A stretch of DNA of 64,000 nt from Bacillus australimaris (GCF_001307105.1 NZ_LGYN01000026.1:372001-436000), one strand, 5' to 3'; positions 53,451 through 62,474 are shown, counted from the first letter of the stretch. Numbers and translations are program-made. The notes: generated from the sequence alone by a model not told the origin.

Positions 53451-53921
53451 ATGAATCACGAAGATTTTTTACAACGCGCAATTGATCTTGCAGTAGAAGG
53501 AGTCAATAGTGGTACTGGCGGCCCTTTTGGAGCAGTCATTGTCAAGGATGGTCAGATTATTGCAGAGGGAAGCAACAATGTGACAACGAGTAACGATCCA
53601 ACCGCACATGCAGAAGTCACAGCCATTCGAAAGGCGTGCCAAACTCTACATACATACCAATTAGAAGATTGTATTCTATACACAAGCTGTGAGCCTTGTC
53701 CGATGTGCCTTGGCGCTATTTACTGGGCTAGACCAAAAGCGGTGTATTTTGCTGCTGGACATCAAGATGCAGCGGATTCTGGATTTGATGACTCGTTTAT
53801 TTATGAAGAAATCAACAAAGAATACGAATCAAGAAATATACCATTTTTCAAGCTGACACCTCAAAAAACCCTTGCACCATTTGAAGCATGGGAAGCATAT
53901 GATCAAAAGAAAGAATATTAA
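53451..53921 (+). CDS. guaD: Guanine deaminase GuaD
   Basis: Zinc-dependent cytidine-deaminase-fold enzyme converting guanine to xanthine, 156 residues. Zinc and proton shuttle motif TAHAEVTAIRKA (HAE) and SCEPCPMCLGAIYWAR (PCxxC). SD GGGAGGA. Single gene; its terminator region now contains a dispersed repeat. Confidence 0.94.
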   Translation: MNHEDFLQRAIDLAVEGVNSGTGGPFGAVIVKDGQIIAEGSNNVTTSNDPTAHAEVTAIRKACQTLHTYQLEDCILYTSCEPCPMCLGAIYWARPKAVYFAAGHQDAADSGFDDSFIYEEINKEYESRNIPFFKLTPQKTLAPFEAWEAYDQKKEY

Positions 53922-53926
53922 AAAAA

Positions 53927-54118
53927 GACACCTGCTGTGAGCAGGTGTTGCAGATTGTTGACAAAGGACTAAAATCATTTTGATTTTAGTCCTTTGTCTT
54001 CTTTTCAGCGTGAAAAGAAAACCTTTGCAGTCTAGGAAGGGTGAGCACCGGAGCGCAGACCTGACACCGAATGCGAGGGTTTGTCTGCGCGCTGAGACAC
54101 CTGCTGTGGGCAGGTGTC
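53927..54118. repeat. Dispersed repeat copy B flanked by terminator duplications
   Basis: Core 53958-54095 (about 138 bp), opening GACAAAGGACTAAAAT-loop-ATTTTAGTCCTTTGTC and ending CTGCGCGCTGA. Flanks 53927-53949 and 54096-54118 are direct copies of the hairpin GACACCTGC-TGTGA/GGG-GCAGGTGT. Same element as copy A at 42808, about 30 bp shorter by loss of an internal hairpin. Confidence 0.85.
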
Positions 54119-54126
54119 TTCTACTA

Positions 54127-54543
54127 TTACTCCGCCACTTCAAGCTCTACTTCAATGTTCCCTCTTGTTGCTTTTGAATATGGGCAAAATTCATGTGCAG
54201 CACGGACAAGCTCTTTCACTTTGTCATGATCAAGACCTTTCGCAGATACAATTAGCTTTACGCCAAGCTTAAAGCCTCCATCACTCTCATCTTTTAAAAG
54301 ACTAACATGTCCTTCTACTTCCGATTCTATCTCTACCCCTTGCTTCTTCGCTACTTGTTCAAGTGCGCCTCCGAAACAAGCTGCATAGCCTGCTGCAAAT
54401 AATTGCTCTGGATTCGTACCAGTCTCTCCGTCTTTCTTTGCATTAGGCATGACAATGTTATGATCGAGTACACCATCTTCTGAACGAACATGTCCTGCTC
54501 TTCCATGCTGCGCTTTTACTTTTGCTGTGAATAATGGTTTCAT
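54127..54543 (-). CDS. ohrB: Organic hydroperoxide resistance protein OhrB
   Basis: OsmC/Ohr peroxidase using two cysteines, 138 residues from ATG 54543 (correct distance from AAGGAGG). Active-site cysteines in AAGYAACFGGALEQVAK and AAHEFCPYSKATRGN. The sequence matches the B. subtilis OhrB type (LFTAKV, KKDGETGTNPEQLFA). No OhrR box was seen in its upstream region, and no convincing sigma-B promoter either. Confidence 0.9.
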   Translation of the reverse strand: MKPLFTAKVKAQHGRAGHVRSEDGVLDHNIVMPNAKKDGETGTNPEQLFAAGYAACFGGALEQVAKKQGVEIESEVEGHVSLLKDESDGGFKLGVKLIVSAKGLDHDKVKELVRAAHEFCPYSKATRGNIEVELEVAE

Positions 54544-54704
54544 CTTCATCTCCTCCTTCATCTATTGATTCTTTTCACGTTCTATTCATTTCTCAAACAT
54601 TTATCGCACATTGAAGAATTTTTCACTTTTTGTCTGTATTTATTTTAAAAAGGAAGAAAATCTTATACAATGATAAGTATGACGAAAAATAGTTGGTGAC
54701 AGAC

Positions 54705-55151
54705 ATGACAAATGAATTCGAACACATGAAGCTGGAGAATCAGCTTTGTTTCTTGTTATATGCAAGTTCACGAGAGATGACGAAGCAGTATAAACCGTTA
54801 TTAGAAGAATTAAACATTACCTATCCGCAATATTTGGCACTGCTTTTATTGTGGGAGCATGGGACATTAAATGTGAAAACGATGGGAGAGCTTCTCTATT
54901 TAGACTCTGGCACACTCACACCCATGCTGAAACGGATGGAGCAAAACGGACTCATCATTCGAGAACGTTCGAAAGAGGATGAGCGTTCTGTAGACATTCG
55001 TTTAACGGAATACGGCGAACAGCTAAAAGAAAAGGCCACTGCCATTCCATCTCACATGCTGTCTGGGACAGGCAGATCGGAAGAAGAGCTAAAAACACTG
55101 CGTGCGTCTTTACATGAACTTTTGCAAAAATTAACACAACCAAAAGGCTGA
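54705..55151 (+). CDS. ohrR: Organic peroxide sensor OhrR
   Basis: MarR-family one-cysteine repressor, 148 residues from ATG 54705, which puts the reactive cysteine at position 15 (LENQLCFLLYASSREM), as in B. subtilis OhrR. DNA-binding part LNVKTMGELLYLDSGTLTPM and wing ERSVDIRLTEYG. No other cysteine. Oxidation of Cys15 releases DNA. Lies between ohrB and ohrA. Confidence 0.93.
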   Translation: MTNEFEHMKLENQLCFLLYASSREMTKQYKPLLEELNITYPQYLALLLLWEHGTLNVKTMGELLYLDSGTLTPMLKRMEQNGLIIRERSKEDERSVDIRLTEYGEQLKEKATAIPSHMLSGTGRSEEELKTLRASLHELLQKLTQPKG

Positions 55152-55174
55152 GGGAATTGTTCCCTCAGCCTTTT
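55142..55174. terminator. Bidirectional terminator ohrR / ohrA
   Basis: Stem AAAAGGCTGAGGGAA / TTCCCTCAGCCTTTT. Confidence 0.92.
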
Positions 55175-55190
55175 ATCATGTCTATATCTA

Positions 55191-55619
55191 TTATTTTGCG
55201 ACAGCTACTAGTTCTACTTCGATGTTTCCTTGAGTTGCTTTTGAATATGGGCATACGCCGTGTGCTTTATGAACAAGTTCTTCTAATGCTGATTGCTCGA
55301 TTCCAGTTCCCTTTACTTCTAATTGAACGCCAAGTTTGAAACCGCCATCTGAACTGTCTTTTATTAAGCTTACATGTGCCGTTACTTCACTTTCAAAACG
55401 GATACGCTCTTGTCTCGCTACCATTTGAAGGGCTGAATCAAAACATGCAGAGTAGCCTGCTGCGAATAATTGCTCTGGATTTGTTGCTTTTTCAAGTTTT
55501 TTTGCTCTTGGTGTTCCAGGCATTGCTACATCATGCTCAAGTACACCATCTGTTGAAACAACCTTTCCTTCTCTTCCGCCGACAGCTGATACAGTTGCAG
55601 TAAATAAAACGTCTGACAT
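55191..55619 (-). CDS. ohrA: Organic hydroperoxide reductase OhrA
   Basis: 142 residues from ATG 55619. OsmC/Ohr fold with catalytic Cys in AAGYSACFDSALQMVAR and KAHGVCPYSKATQGN. Sequence (TATVSAVGGREGKV, AMPGTPRAKKLEKATNPEQL) is of the OhrA type. A perfect OhrR operator lies 35 nt upstream, so this is the peroxide-inducible copy. Confidence 0.92.
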   Translation of the reverse strand: MSDVLFTATVSAVGGREGKVVSTDGVLEHDVAMPGTPRAKKLEKATNPEQLFAAGYSACFDSALQMVARQERIRFESEVTAHVSLIKDSSDGGFKLGVQLEVKGTGIEQSALEELVHKAHGVCPYSKATQGNIEVELVAVAK

Positions 55620-55653
55620 GAATATAACCCTCTTTCTCTCCAATAATGTTTTC

Positions 55654-55668
55654 TACAATTGAATTGTA
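55654..55668 (-). promoter_or_regulatory. OhrR operator upstream of ohrA
   Basis: TACAATTGAATTGTA, a perfect 7-1-7 inverted repeat equal to the B. subtilis OhrR core. Confidence 0.88.
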
Positions 55669-55764
55669 CACAATTTAAATTGCAGAGTCAATCAATTCAC
55701 ACTCTTTTTTAAGATTTCCTCTTCGTTTTCTTTTTATGAGCATGTTCTCAAATCTTTAGACAGT

Positions 55765-55792
55765 AAAAAAAGCCCTTTAACAAGGGCTTTTA
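55765..55792 (-). terminator. Terminator after phr
   Basis: Minus-strand stem AAAAGCCCTT / AAGGGCTTTT with T run. Confidence 0.88.
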
Positions 55793-55924
55793 AATCGTAT
55801 CATGCTGTGAGTTCTGTTGTTCTAGCGTGTGGTTTCTGTTATCTGGGTCGGTATTTGCTGATGCCAGTAACAATGCCATGACGGTGATGCTTGTACAGAC
55901 GACTGCCCATTTTTTAAAATTCAT
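55790..55924 (-). CDS. Phr signalling pre-peptide
   Basis: 44 residues from ATG 55924, overlapping the rap end by 11 nt. Signal peptide MNFKKWAVVCTSITVMALLL with ASA cleavage site, then NTDPDNRNHTLEQQNSQHDT and a final Ile. In Phr proteins the mature pentapeptide usually is C-terminal with a basic second residue, so QHDTI is the predicted signal. After export and processing it would be re-imported by Opp and inhibit the cognate Rap. Confidence 0.8.
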   Translation of the reverse strand: MNFKKWAVVCTSITVMALLLASANTDPDNRNHTLEQQNSQHDTI

Positions 55925-57050
55925 ATAAACAATCCCCTCTCTGAATATAGATTCGAGCATGTTCTGCTTCCCTATAGAACATGGAAGATTTTTCATAATC
56001 CTCCATTTCATTATAATACTTTGCGGTATCTAACGCCAGCTCTTCTATATCTGGATATGCATAAGCAGACTCTAAAAAATGGAAAATTCGTTTAATATAC
56101 TCAGCATCTTGTCTTAAATACAATGCTTCTAAAAATATGGTCTTCTGAATATGAATGTCATCCTGAAGAGCTTCTGCTCGTTTCATACATTCTTCTCTGT
56201 AGTGTAATGCTTCTTCGTGATTTCCTTGTTTGTATAATATCTGAGCGGCTGTATAAAGAGGGTCTATTGATCGACGAAGATGATCGGATTGATTTTGATC
56301 AAATAACGAGATGGATTCTTTCATTAATTCGAGTGCACGGTTCAAGTCTCCCATTCGGTAATAACTGTTGCCCATATTAAACAACGAGGAAGCAATAAAA
56401 CGCACATTCTGAAACTCTCTGGATCTCGCAAGTGCTCTTTCGAGATGTGGTAATGCCTTTTCATGCCTTCTCATATCATCATAGTTACCGGCCACAATAA
56501 ATTCACACTGAATGGTGCGAAGCGCGTACAGTTCATGCTGAACATAAACATCCAGCGCAAGTTTAGCATGATGCATCGAGATATGTGTTTGTTTCATGTG
56601 ATAATATACTTCAGACATTTTAAAATGATATTCCGCACGTTCAATATCATCTGATACAAAAGAAAGCTTGTGCTCTGCCTTTTGATAAGACGATATGGCA
56701 GCAATGTACTCTCTCCGGCCGAATTCATACATGCCCCTGAAAAAATGATAGTAGTATTCAAGCATGCCTGTGACATGTGTTTGATGCTCATCTATTTCTT
56801 TCGAAAGCTCGGAAAAGTTGGCGCGAAGCTTTCCTTCCTTTAATGGCTTTAAATAATCAAGCATGACTTCATGCCTAAATTCCATTAAAGAAAAATAGAG
56901 AAGCAAATTCTGATCTTCTTCCATTGAATCAAGAGAAGTGCGAATTTCCTGCTTTAACTGTTCTGCTTGTTCTGAATCAAATCTGCGGATTAATTCATAC
57001 CACTTGTTGATTTTCACCCCAATATCCGAAGAGGGAATGATTTTCGCCAT
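55914..57050 (-). CDS. Rap-family TPR regulator
   Basis: 378 residues, typical Rap length. N-terminal three-helix bundle (IGVKINKWYELIRRFDSEQA, with the SLMEFRHEVML segment) and C-terminal TPR repeats (for example FIASSLFNMGNSYYRMGDLN, YTAAQILYKQGNHEEALHYR). Raps either dephosphorylate Spo0F-P or bind ComA/DegU; which one cannot be decided by eye. Followed by a phr gene. Not at this place in B. subtilis 168, so probably an accessory cassette; paralogue number left open. Confidence 0.9.
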   Translation of the reverse strand: MAKIIPSSDIGVKINKWYELIRRFDSEQAEQLKQEIRTSLDSMEEDQNLLLYFSLMEFRHEVMLDYLKPLKEGKLRANFSELSKEIDEHQTHVTGMLEYYYHFFRGMYEFGRREYIAAISSYQKAEHKLSFVSDDIERAEYHFKMSEVYYHMKQTHISMHHAKLALDVYVQHELYALRTIQCEFIVAGNYDDMRRHEKALPHLERALARSREFQNVRFIASSLFNMGNSYYRMGDLNRALELMKESISLFDQNQSDHLRRSIDPLYTAAQILYKQGNHEEALHYREECMKRAEALQDDIHIQKTIFLEALYLRQDAEYIKRIFHFLESAYAYPDIEELALDTAKYYNEMEDYEKSSMFYREAEHARIYIQRGDCLYEF

Positions 57051-57175
57051 ATGTTGCCTTCTCCAATCTTCTCAAAATATAAAACATTACCATATTTTAT
57101 CATACTTGACCGAAGAAATACAAAAAATGAAAGGAAAAAGAGAGCCTGTTTTCACAAGACTCTCTTTTGAAATGG

Positions 57176-58423
57176 TTATTCTCTTATTTGTCCTTGACCA
57201 CGAATGACAAATTTTTCGGAGGTTAAGGCTGGCAGACCCATCGGCCCTCTTGCATGCAGTTTTTGGGTACTAATGCCTATTTCTGCTCCATAGCCGAATT
57301 CAAAGCCATCTGTAAAACGAGTAGAGGCATTATGATAGACAGCAGCAGCATCGACAGCTGTTAAGAAAAGGGACGCATGCTCATCATTTTCCGTAATGAT
57401 CGCTTCAGAGTGCTTGGAGCTATATGTTTGAATATGCTGAATGGCTTCTTCTATGTTCTCTACAATTTTGATACTGACGATCGGCGCTAAAAACTCCGTT
57501 TCATAGTCCTCTGTAGTTGCTAATGCAGCACTAGGAGCAATCGCGCATACTGCTTCATCGCCGCGTATCTCTACCCCATTTGATTGAAGGGCTTCAAATA
57601 ACGAAGCGCCATATGTTTTTGCCCATGATTCATGAATGACAATGCTCTCAATGGCATTACAAACGGATGGTCTTTGCGTTTTGGCATTCAGCACAATCTT
57701 CTCAGCCATTTCGTTTTTCGCCGTTTCATCAATGTAGATATGACAATTTCCTGCACCTGTCTCAAGCACTGGCACGGTCGACTCTCTCACTACAAGATCA
57801 ATTAAATTTTTCCCGCCTCGCGGAATGAGGACATCGAGGTACTCATTTAAGGTAAACAGCGTTTTCGCCGTTTCACGGCCAGTATCTTCAATCAACTGCA
57901 CACTGTCTACTGGAATATCCGTTGTATGAAGTGCTTCATGAATGACCTTTACAATCGCTTTATTACTGTGAATAGCAGATGAGCTTCCTCGTAGAATCAC
58001 TGCATTCCCCGTTTTTAAGCAAAGGGTGGCAGCATCGACTGTCACATTTGGTCTTGCCTCATAAATCATGCCAACCGTACCAAGCGGCACACGCACCTTT
58101 TCGATGAACAGCCCGTTTTCTTTTTGAATGGTTTCTAACGTTTCACCAATTGGGTCTTTGAGCTGAATGAGTTGAAGGGTCGCATCTGCAATGGCTTCAA
58201 TTCTCTCTTCCGTGAGCGTGATCCGGTCAATGACAGATGGTGTGAACTGCTTTTCTTCCGCAGCCTGAACATCCTTGTGGTTCTCTTCTATTAAATAGGC
58301 TGAAGATGCTTTTAGTGCACCTGCGATAGCGTGTAAAGCAGCATTTTTTTGTTCTGTCGTTTTTAGCAGTAGTTGATCTTTGGCTGCACTTGCTTTTTTT
58401 GCTTTTTCAAGAACTTCATTCAT
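57176..58423 (-). CDS. proA: Glutamate-5-semialdehyde dehydrogenase ProA
   Basis: NADPH-dependent reduction of glutamyl-5-phosphate in proline synthesis, 415 residues. Active-site cysteine in [16 protein letters not shown], nucleotide-binding region [18 protein letters not shown], and signature [30 protein letters not shown]; 12 nt after proB. Confidence 0.95.
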   Translation of the reverse strand: MNEVLEKAKKASAAKDQLLLKTTEQKNAALHAIAGALKASSAYLIEENHKDVQAAEEKQFTPSVIDRITLTEERIEAIADATLQLIQLKDPIGETLETIQKENGLFIEKVRVPLGTVGMIYEARPNVTVDAATLCLKTGNAVILRGSSSAIHSNKAIVKVIHEALHTTDIPVDSVQLIEDTGRETAKTLFTLNEYLDVLIPRGGKNLIDLVVRESTVPVLETGAGNCHIYIDETAKNEMAEKIVLNAKTQRPSVCNAIESIVIHESWAKTYGASLFEALQSNGVEIRGDEAVCAIAPSAALATTEDYETEFLAPIVSIKIVENIEEAIQHIQTYSSKHSEAIITENDEHASLFLTAVDAAAVYHNASTRFTDGFEFGYGAEIGISTQKLHARGPMGLPALTSEKFVIRGQGQIRE

Positions 58424-58435
58424 CGTATTCCCTCC

Positions 58436-59533
58436 TCAGTTTTGTACATGCTGTACCCAGTGATCCCTGTGTATGACCTCAGGTTTCTCTTTTGAAAGCT
58501 CGTCACTTCGCATCCCTTTAATGCCGAGAAGCTCATCTGATGCGTACAAGGTTTGTCCCTTACCAACCAATCCATTTGGACCAACAACTTCTACGACCTC
58601 TCCTCTAGAAAAGTCACCAGCGACATCAATGACTCCCGCCGGAAGAAGGCTTCTGCCGTTATGCAAAATTGCTGCTTCGGCTCCTGCATCGATCATGATC
58701 TTTCCAGAGACCGGTGAGTGGAATTGAATCCATTGGCGCCGGTTGTTGATGGCTGATAAGTCTTGTTCACCGATATACGTTCCGTCACCTTGCCCCGCCA
58801 GAATGTGAAGCAGCTTGTCTTCCCCAGTTCCTGTGCCAATGAACACTTTCACGCCAAGTGAAAGTGCCGTTTGTGCAGCAGACAGCTTCGATTTCATTCC
58901 ACCAGTTCCAACCTTTGAACCAGTGCTCTTCGCATATGAAAACAGTTCTTCTGAAATGTGGGTCAGTACATCAAAACGCTTTGCCTCAGGATGCTCATTT
59001 GGATTTGCATCATAAATGCCATTAATGTCCGTTAATATGATCAATTGATCTGCATGAATTAATCCACTGACTAGAGCTGACAGCATGTCATTATCTCCAA
59101 AGGTAAGCTCTTCGATTGAAACTGAATCATTTTCATTGATGATCGGTAAAATTTTTCTTTCCAGCAGTTCCATCATCGTTGCGTAAGCATTTCGATATCT
59201 TGTTCGATCTGAAAAGTCATTACGAGTTAAAAGCATTTGTGCAGGTGTCATATGAAACTGCGAAAAAAGTTCTGTATATTTTTGCATTAACAAGCCCTGA
59301 CCAACAGCTGCGGCGGCCTGCTTCCCTTTTAAGGTAACAGGTCTTGATGGATATCCTAAGCTGCCAAATCCTGCCGCAACGGCTCCTGACGAAATTAAAA
59401 TGATTTCATGTCCTGCCTCTTTGAGCTTGGCTATGGCTCTTACATGATCCAACATCTTTTGTTCATCAATGGTTCCTTTTTGCTCTGTTAATGAACTGCT
59501 GCCAATTTTTATGACGATCCTTTGCTTTTTCAT
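58436..59533 (-). CDS. proB: Glutamate 5-kinase ProB
   Basis: First step of proline synthesis, 365 residues from ATG 59533 (SD GGAGGG). Amino acid kinase fold: [47 protein letters not shown] and [16 protein letters not shown]-terminal PUA domain (about residues 275-360, [20 protein letters not shown]). Feedback-inhibited by proline in the anabolic family. Below a T-box leader. Confidence 0.95.
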   Translation of the reverse strand: MKKQRIVIKIGSSSLTEQKGTIDEQKMLDHVRAIAKLKEAGHEIILISSGAVAAGFGSLGYPSRPVTLKGKQAAAAVGQGLLMQKYTELFSQFHMTPAQMLLTRNDFSDRTRYRNAYATMMELLERKILPIINENDSVSIEELTFGDNDMLSALVSGLIHADQLIILTDINGIYDANPNEHPEAKRFDVLTHISEELFSYAKSTGSKVGTGGMKSKLSAAQTALSLGVKVFIGTGTGEDKLLHILAGQGDGTYIGEQDLSAINNRRQWIQFHSPVSGKIMIDAGAEAAILHNGRSLLPAGVIDVAGDFSRGEVVEVVGPNGLVGKGQTLYASDELLGIKGMRSDELSKEKPEVIHRDHWVQHVQN

Positions 59534-59563
59534 CCTGATTCCCTCCGCTATACCTTTAGGCAC

Positions 59564-59815
59564 AAAAAAATCCCTTTTTCTCCTTATGCAAAGGACGAAA
59601 AGGGATTTTCCGTGGTACCACCTTCATTGAATAAGCATGTGTCTGCTTATTCCACTCAACTCCTGTAACGCCAGGCACGCGCTTAGATTTTTCCTCTAAG
59701 GCTCAAAGGGCAGGTTCAGCAGCTGTCTGCGGCAAATGTTTCAGCATGTCATTTGCTCTCTTTACGCACCAGTTCCTGCTTACTATTCCTTTTCAACGCT
59801 CGTTAATTTTTTTAT
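59564..59815 (-). promoter_or_regulatory. T-box leader of proBA (proline specifier)
   Basis: Minus-strand T-box AAGGTGGTACCACGGA is at 59629-59614, followed by the terminator stem AAAATCCCTTTTCGTCC / GGAGAAAAAGGGATTTT (59610-59568) with T7. In stem I, GAACCTGC gives CCU (59714-59712) as the likely specifier for tRNA-Pro. Stem I spans about 59790-59690. Confidence 0.92.
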
Positions 59816-59844
59816 ATTATCACCAATTCCTAGAAAAAAGTCAA
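59816..59844 (-). promoter_or_regulatory. Sigma-A promoter of proBA
   Basis: Minus strand TTGACT (59844-59839), 17-nt spacer, GATAAT (59821-59816). Confidence 0.8.
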
Positions 59845-59848
59845 GCAC

Positions 59849-60751
59849 TCAATTAAAGACAATTGTTTTATTCTCGTGAACAATAATTCGATCTTCTAGA
59901 TGCCATTTGACAGCACGCGCAAGTACACTCCGCTCAATTGTTCTGCCAATATTTTTTAGTGCTTCCGCATCATCCCGGTGATCTACACGCTCAATATCCT
60001 GTTCAATGATCGGTCCTTCGTCTAAATCATTGGTGACATAATGAGAAGTCGCACCAATTAATTTGACTCCCCGCTCATATGCCCGCTTGTAGGGATTTGC
60101 ACCGATAAACGCTGGCAGGAAGGAATGATGAATATTAATGATTTTGTTCGGATGCTCTTCAATAAATCTAGGCGTTAAAATTTGCATGTATCGAGCAAGC
60201 ACAACGGCATCAATGTCGTACTTTTCTAGTAGAGCAAGCTGCTGTTTTTCTGCCTCTTGACGAATGTCTTTATTCGCCTTCACAAAATGGAATGGGATGC
60301 CGAGTGCTTCGACCGTATCCTTTGCCGTTTCATGATTGCTGATGACAACTGCGATTTCAGCCATAAGATTCCCGCTTTGCCATTCCCATAAAAGTTCATT
60401 TAAACAATGAAGCTCTTTCGATACAAAGATCGCCAGCTTTTTCAAATCACTGGCACGTGACATGCTCCAGGTCATTTGAAATGATGCGGCAATTGGCTCA
60501 AAGCTATTTTTCAGCTGATCTAAGTTGGCCGAAATGTCTTTCCAATCAAATTCAATTCTTAAAAAGAAACGGCCGCTTTCATGATCTGTTGTATATTGGC
60601 TGGATTCAATGATGTTCGCTCCGTGCTCAAATAAAAAGGAAGAAACAGCTGACACAATGCCAGGCTGATCCGGGCAGCTGACAAGCAATCTGCCTTTTTG
60701 CTCGTGCTTTTGTCTGTGTAATTCAAGTTTCTCTGTAATCAATGTTCTCAT
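59849..60751 (-). CDS. purU: Formyltetrahydrofolate deformylase PurU
   Basis: Hydrolyses 10-formyl-THF to formate and THF, 300 residues from ATG 60751 (SD TGAGG). N-terminal ACT domain (GRLLVSCPDQPGIVSAVSSF) and C-terminal formyltransferase-like domain with catalytic Asn-His in INIHHSFLPAFIGANPY and Asp in DLDEGPIIEQDIERV. Single gene; the proBA promoter overlaps its 3' end. Confidence 0.94.
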   Translation of the reverse strand: MRTLITEKLELHRQKHEQKGRLLVSCPDQPGIVSAVSSFLFEHGANIIESSQYTTDHESGRFFLRIEFDWKDISANLDQLKNSFEPIAASFQMTWSMSRASDLKKLAIFVSKELHCLNELLWEWQSGNLMAEIAVVISNHETAKDTVEALGIPFHFVKANKDIRQEAEKQQLALLEKYDIDAVVLARYMQILTPRFIEEHPNKIINIHHSFLPAFIGANPYKRAYERGVKLIGATSHYVTNDLDEGPIIEQDIERVDHRDDAEALKNIGRTIERSVLARAVKWHLEDRIIVHENKTIVFN

Positions 60752-60913
60752 CAATTATGACCTCATTTACGTTTTCATTCTAATGAAATATTATACTGGA
60801 CTGGAAAGAGAAAAAGCAATGAAGAGCTGGATTTTTTATTGAATATTCATTCAATTCTGCATCTGGCGTGATATAATGTAGATAGACCTTTTACCACAAA
60901 AGGAGTGATGGAG

Positions 60914-61099
60914 ATGAAAAGTATGACTTTGTTTGGTAAAGTGAGCTTTTGGCTCGGCATCATATGTCTGATCACGGGTTTGTATCTTTTTATGACCGGT
61001 GAGAGACTCATTCCTTTGCTCACGTTTGGTGTATGTTTTCTGCTTGTGAGTCAGCTTTACCGCAAAAATGAAAACGATTCCAATCATCATTCGATGTAA
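60914..61099 (+). CDS. Small membrane protein, 61 residues
   Basis: ATG 60914 with AAAGGAG at 7 nt. Two membrane helices (VSFWLGIICLITGLYLFM and LIPLLTFGVCFLLVSQLY) in a hairpin, short basic/His tail. Divergent from purU and convergent with ykkD. Family not recognised; could be an accessory to a transporter, but this is speculation. Confidence 0.72.
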   Translation: MKSMTLFGKVSFWLGIICLITGLYLFMTGERLIPLLTFGVCFLLVSQLYRKNENDSNHHSM

Positions 61100-61100
61100 C

Positions 61101-61128
61101 AAAAAGGCTGGCAGATGCCAGCCTTTTC
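61101..61128. terminator. Bidirectional terminator between small membrane gene and ykkD
   Basis: Stem AAAAAGGCTGGCA / TGCCAGCCTTTTC. Confidence 0.9.
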
Positions 61129-61443
61129 TTATTCAATGATTTTTAATCCGACTGCCGCGGATAAAATTAGCGCGATAAAGAAAATACGTTTTGCGTCCTT
61201 CGATTCACCGTAAAACAGCATTCCGACAACAGCTCCTCCAGCAGCTCCAATTCCAGTCCAAATGGCGTACGCCGTTCCCATCGGAATCGTATTCATTGCA
61301 AGAGAAAGCATGAAAAAGGACAGCGAAAATCCAGCTGCTATGAATAAAATCCATTTGACATGTCGATCTTTCTGGAATTGATTCATCATGGTGACACAAA
61401 GCATTTCTAAAATACCTGCCCCAATGAGTAAAAGCCAGCTCAT
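61129..61443 (-). CDS. ykkD: SMR guanidinium exporter subunit YkkD
   Basis: 104 residues, four membrane helices. Conserved Glu in [20 protein letters not shown] and the [20 protein letters not shown] signature of small multidrug resistance proteins. Forms a heterodimer with YkkC; overlaps it by ATGA. Confidence 0.93.
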   Translation of the reverse strand: MSWLLLIGAGILEMLCVTMMNQFQKDRHVKWILFIAAGFSLSFFMLSLAMNTIPMGTAYAIWTGIGAAGGAVVGMLFYGESKDAKRIFFIALILSAAVGLKIIE

Positions 61444-61769
61444 GATTCAGTCTCTCCTTTCTTTTCACTTGTTGTAAGCTTCAGTCCTAATACACCGGAC
61501 AAAAGCATCACAATCAGCAGCAGTTTGACAATCTGAACCGGCTCACCAAGCACCATGCCTAATATGACGGTACCTGCTGTTCCAAGACCGGTAAAAACGG
61601 CATAAAGTGTGCCAACTGGTAGTACACTTGTTGCTTTCATGAGTAAATAAAAGCTGGCGATAATACAAACAACGGTTGCACTCCATTCCAGCATAGAATG
61701 AGCATATTTCAGCCCCATCACCCAGCCGACTTCAAAGATGGCCGCAATCAATACATTTCCCCACTTCAT
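61440..61769 (-). CDS. ykkC: SMR guanidinium exporter subunit YkkC
   Basis: 109 residues from ATG 61769 (SD AAGGAAG). Four helices; conserved Glu in [18 protein letters not shown] and the loop [20 protein letters not shown]. Located under a guanidine-I riboswitch, which supports guanidinium export. Forms an operon with ykkD. Confidence 0.93.
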   Translation of the reverse strand: MKWGNVLIAAIFEVGWVMGLKYAHSMLEWSATVVCIIASFYLLMKATSVLPVGTLYAVFTGLGTAGTVILGMVLGEPVQIVKLLLIVMLLSGVLGLKLTTSEKKGETES

Positions 61770-61803
61770 CCGATCTCTTCCTTTCTGAACGATTCCAAGC
61801 AAC

Positions 61804-61936
61804 AAAAAAGCCCGGAAATCGATCGTTTGATCAAATCTCCCGGGCTTTTATCCCTCCGTGTCCATATGGTCTCTATTGCAAAGACCCTATGTGTTTTCTC
61901 TCGGTCCAGACTGCACAATTGCACGGAACCCTAGAA
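61804..61936 (-). promoter_or_regulatory. Guanidine-I riboswitch of ykkCD
   Basis: Minus-strand aptamer 61936-61838 has CTAGGGTTCCG, GGTCCGAGAGAAAACACA and ACACGGAGGGATAAAAGCCC. The last part starts the terminator stem AAAGCCCGGGAGA / CCGGGCTTTTTT at 61848-61804. Guanidine should prevent termination. Confidence 0.95.
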
Positions 61937-62121
61937 AACCAATTCATTATAAGCAGATCTGACGTAGAGCAGATTCTGTGTAAAAATTGTATCACACCCC
62001 GAAATGACAGTCTAACGCTTTGCCTCCCACCTTCAAATATACTTGTTCATTTTTCGAAAGAAATTTTATGGGAGCACCGTATACTAAGTGTTAGACACAG
62101 GTCACAGGGAGGTAAGCGTAA

Positions 62122-62256
62122 ATGACATTCCATTTATTTTTCATTACATTGACGATCCAGCGTAAATACAAAGACATTGAGACCGTTCTTTACGAACAAG
62201 AAGTTGAAGCTTTTTATGAAGAAATGAAACAAAAACAACTAAAATATATGAACTAA
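62122..62256 (+). CDS. YrzI-like small protein
   Basis: 44 residues, ATG 62122 after GGGAGGTAAG. N-terminal short hydrophobic part MTFHLFFITLTIQRK followed by an amphipathic acidic/basic helix EQEVEAFYEEMKQKQLKYMN, the layout of YrzI proteins. In B. subtilis the yrzI transcript holds several tiny ORFs and is a Rae1 endoribonuclease target. A second tiny ORF follows here too. Function unknown; family call by eye. Confidence 0.65.
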   Translation: MTFHLFFITLTIQRKYKDIETVLYEQEVEAFYEEMKQKQLKYMN

Positions 62257-62293
62257 AACTGGAAATAAAAAATGTGAAAAGGAGGAAATTGAC

Positions 62294-62350
62294 ATGTTTA
62301 TGATACTTGCAATGCTTGATTGTTATACGAGAGAGATGGATCAGGTTTAG
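62294..62350 (+). CDS. 18-codon ORF following the YrzI-like gene
   Basis: ATG 62294 after an excellent AAAAGGAGG at 10 nt, product MFMILAMLDCYTREMDQV, TAG at 62350. It is 37 nt downstream of the YrzI-like gene. Hydrophobic N-half, polar C-half. The arrangement mirrors the short-ORF tail of the B. subtilis yrzI transcript. Coding status rests on the SD only. Confidence 0.5.
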   Translation: MFMILAMLDCYTREMDQV

Positions 62351-62474
62351 ATACGCTCCCCATTGATCACATCGCTGATATAATGAAATAAAATTGATGT
62401 GATGAACGTTCTGCTGCATTTATAGATCAAATAATCCTGAAAAACATTTTATAGGAAATCAAGAGGTGGATTGT

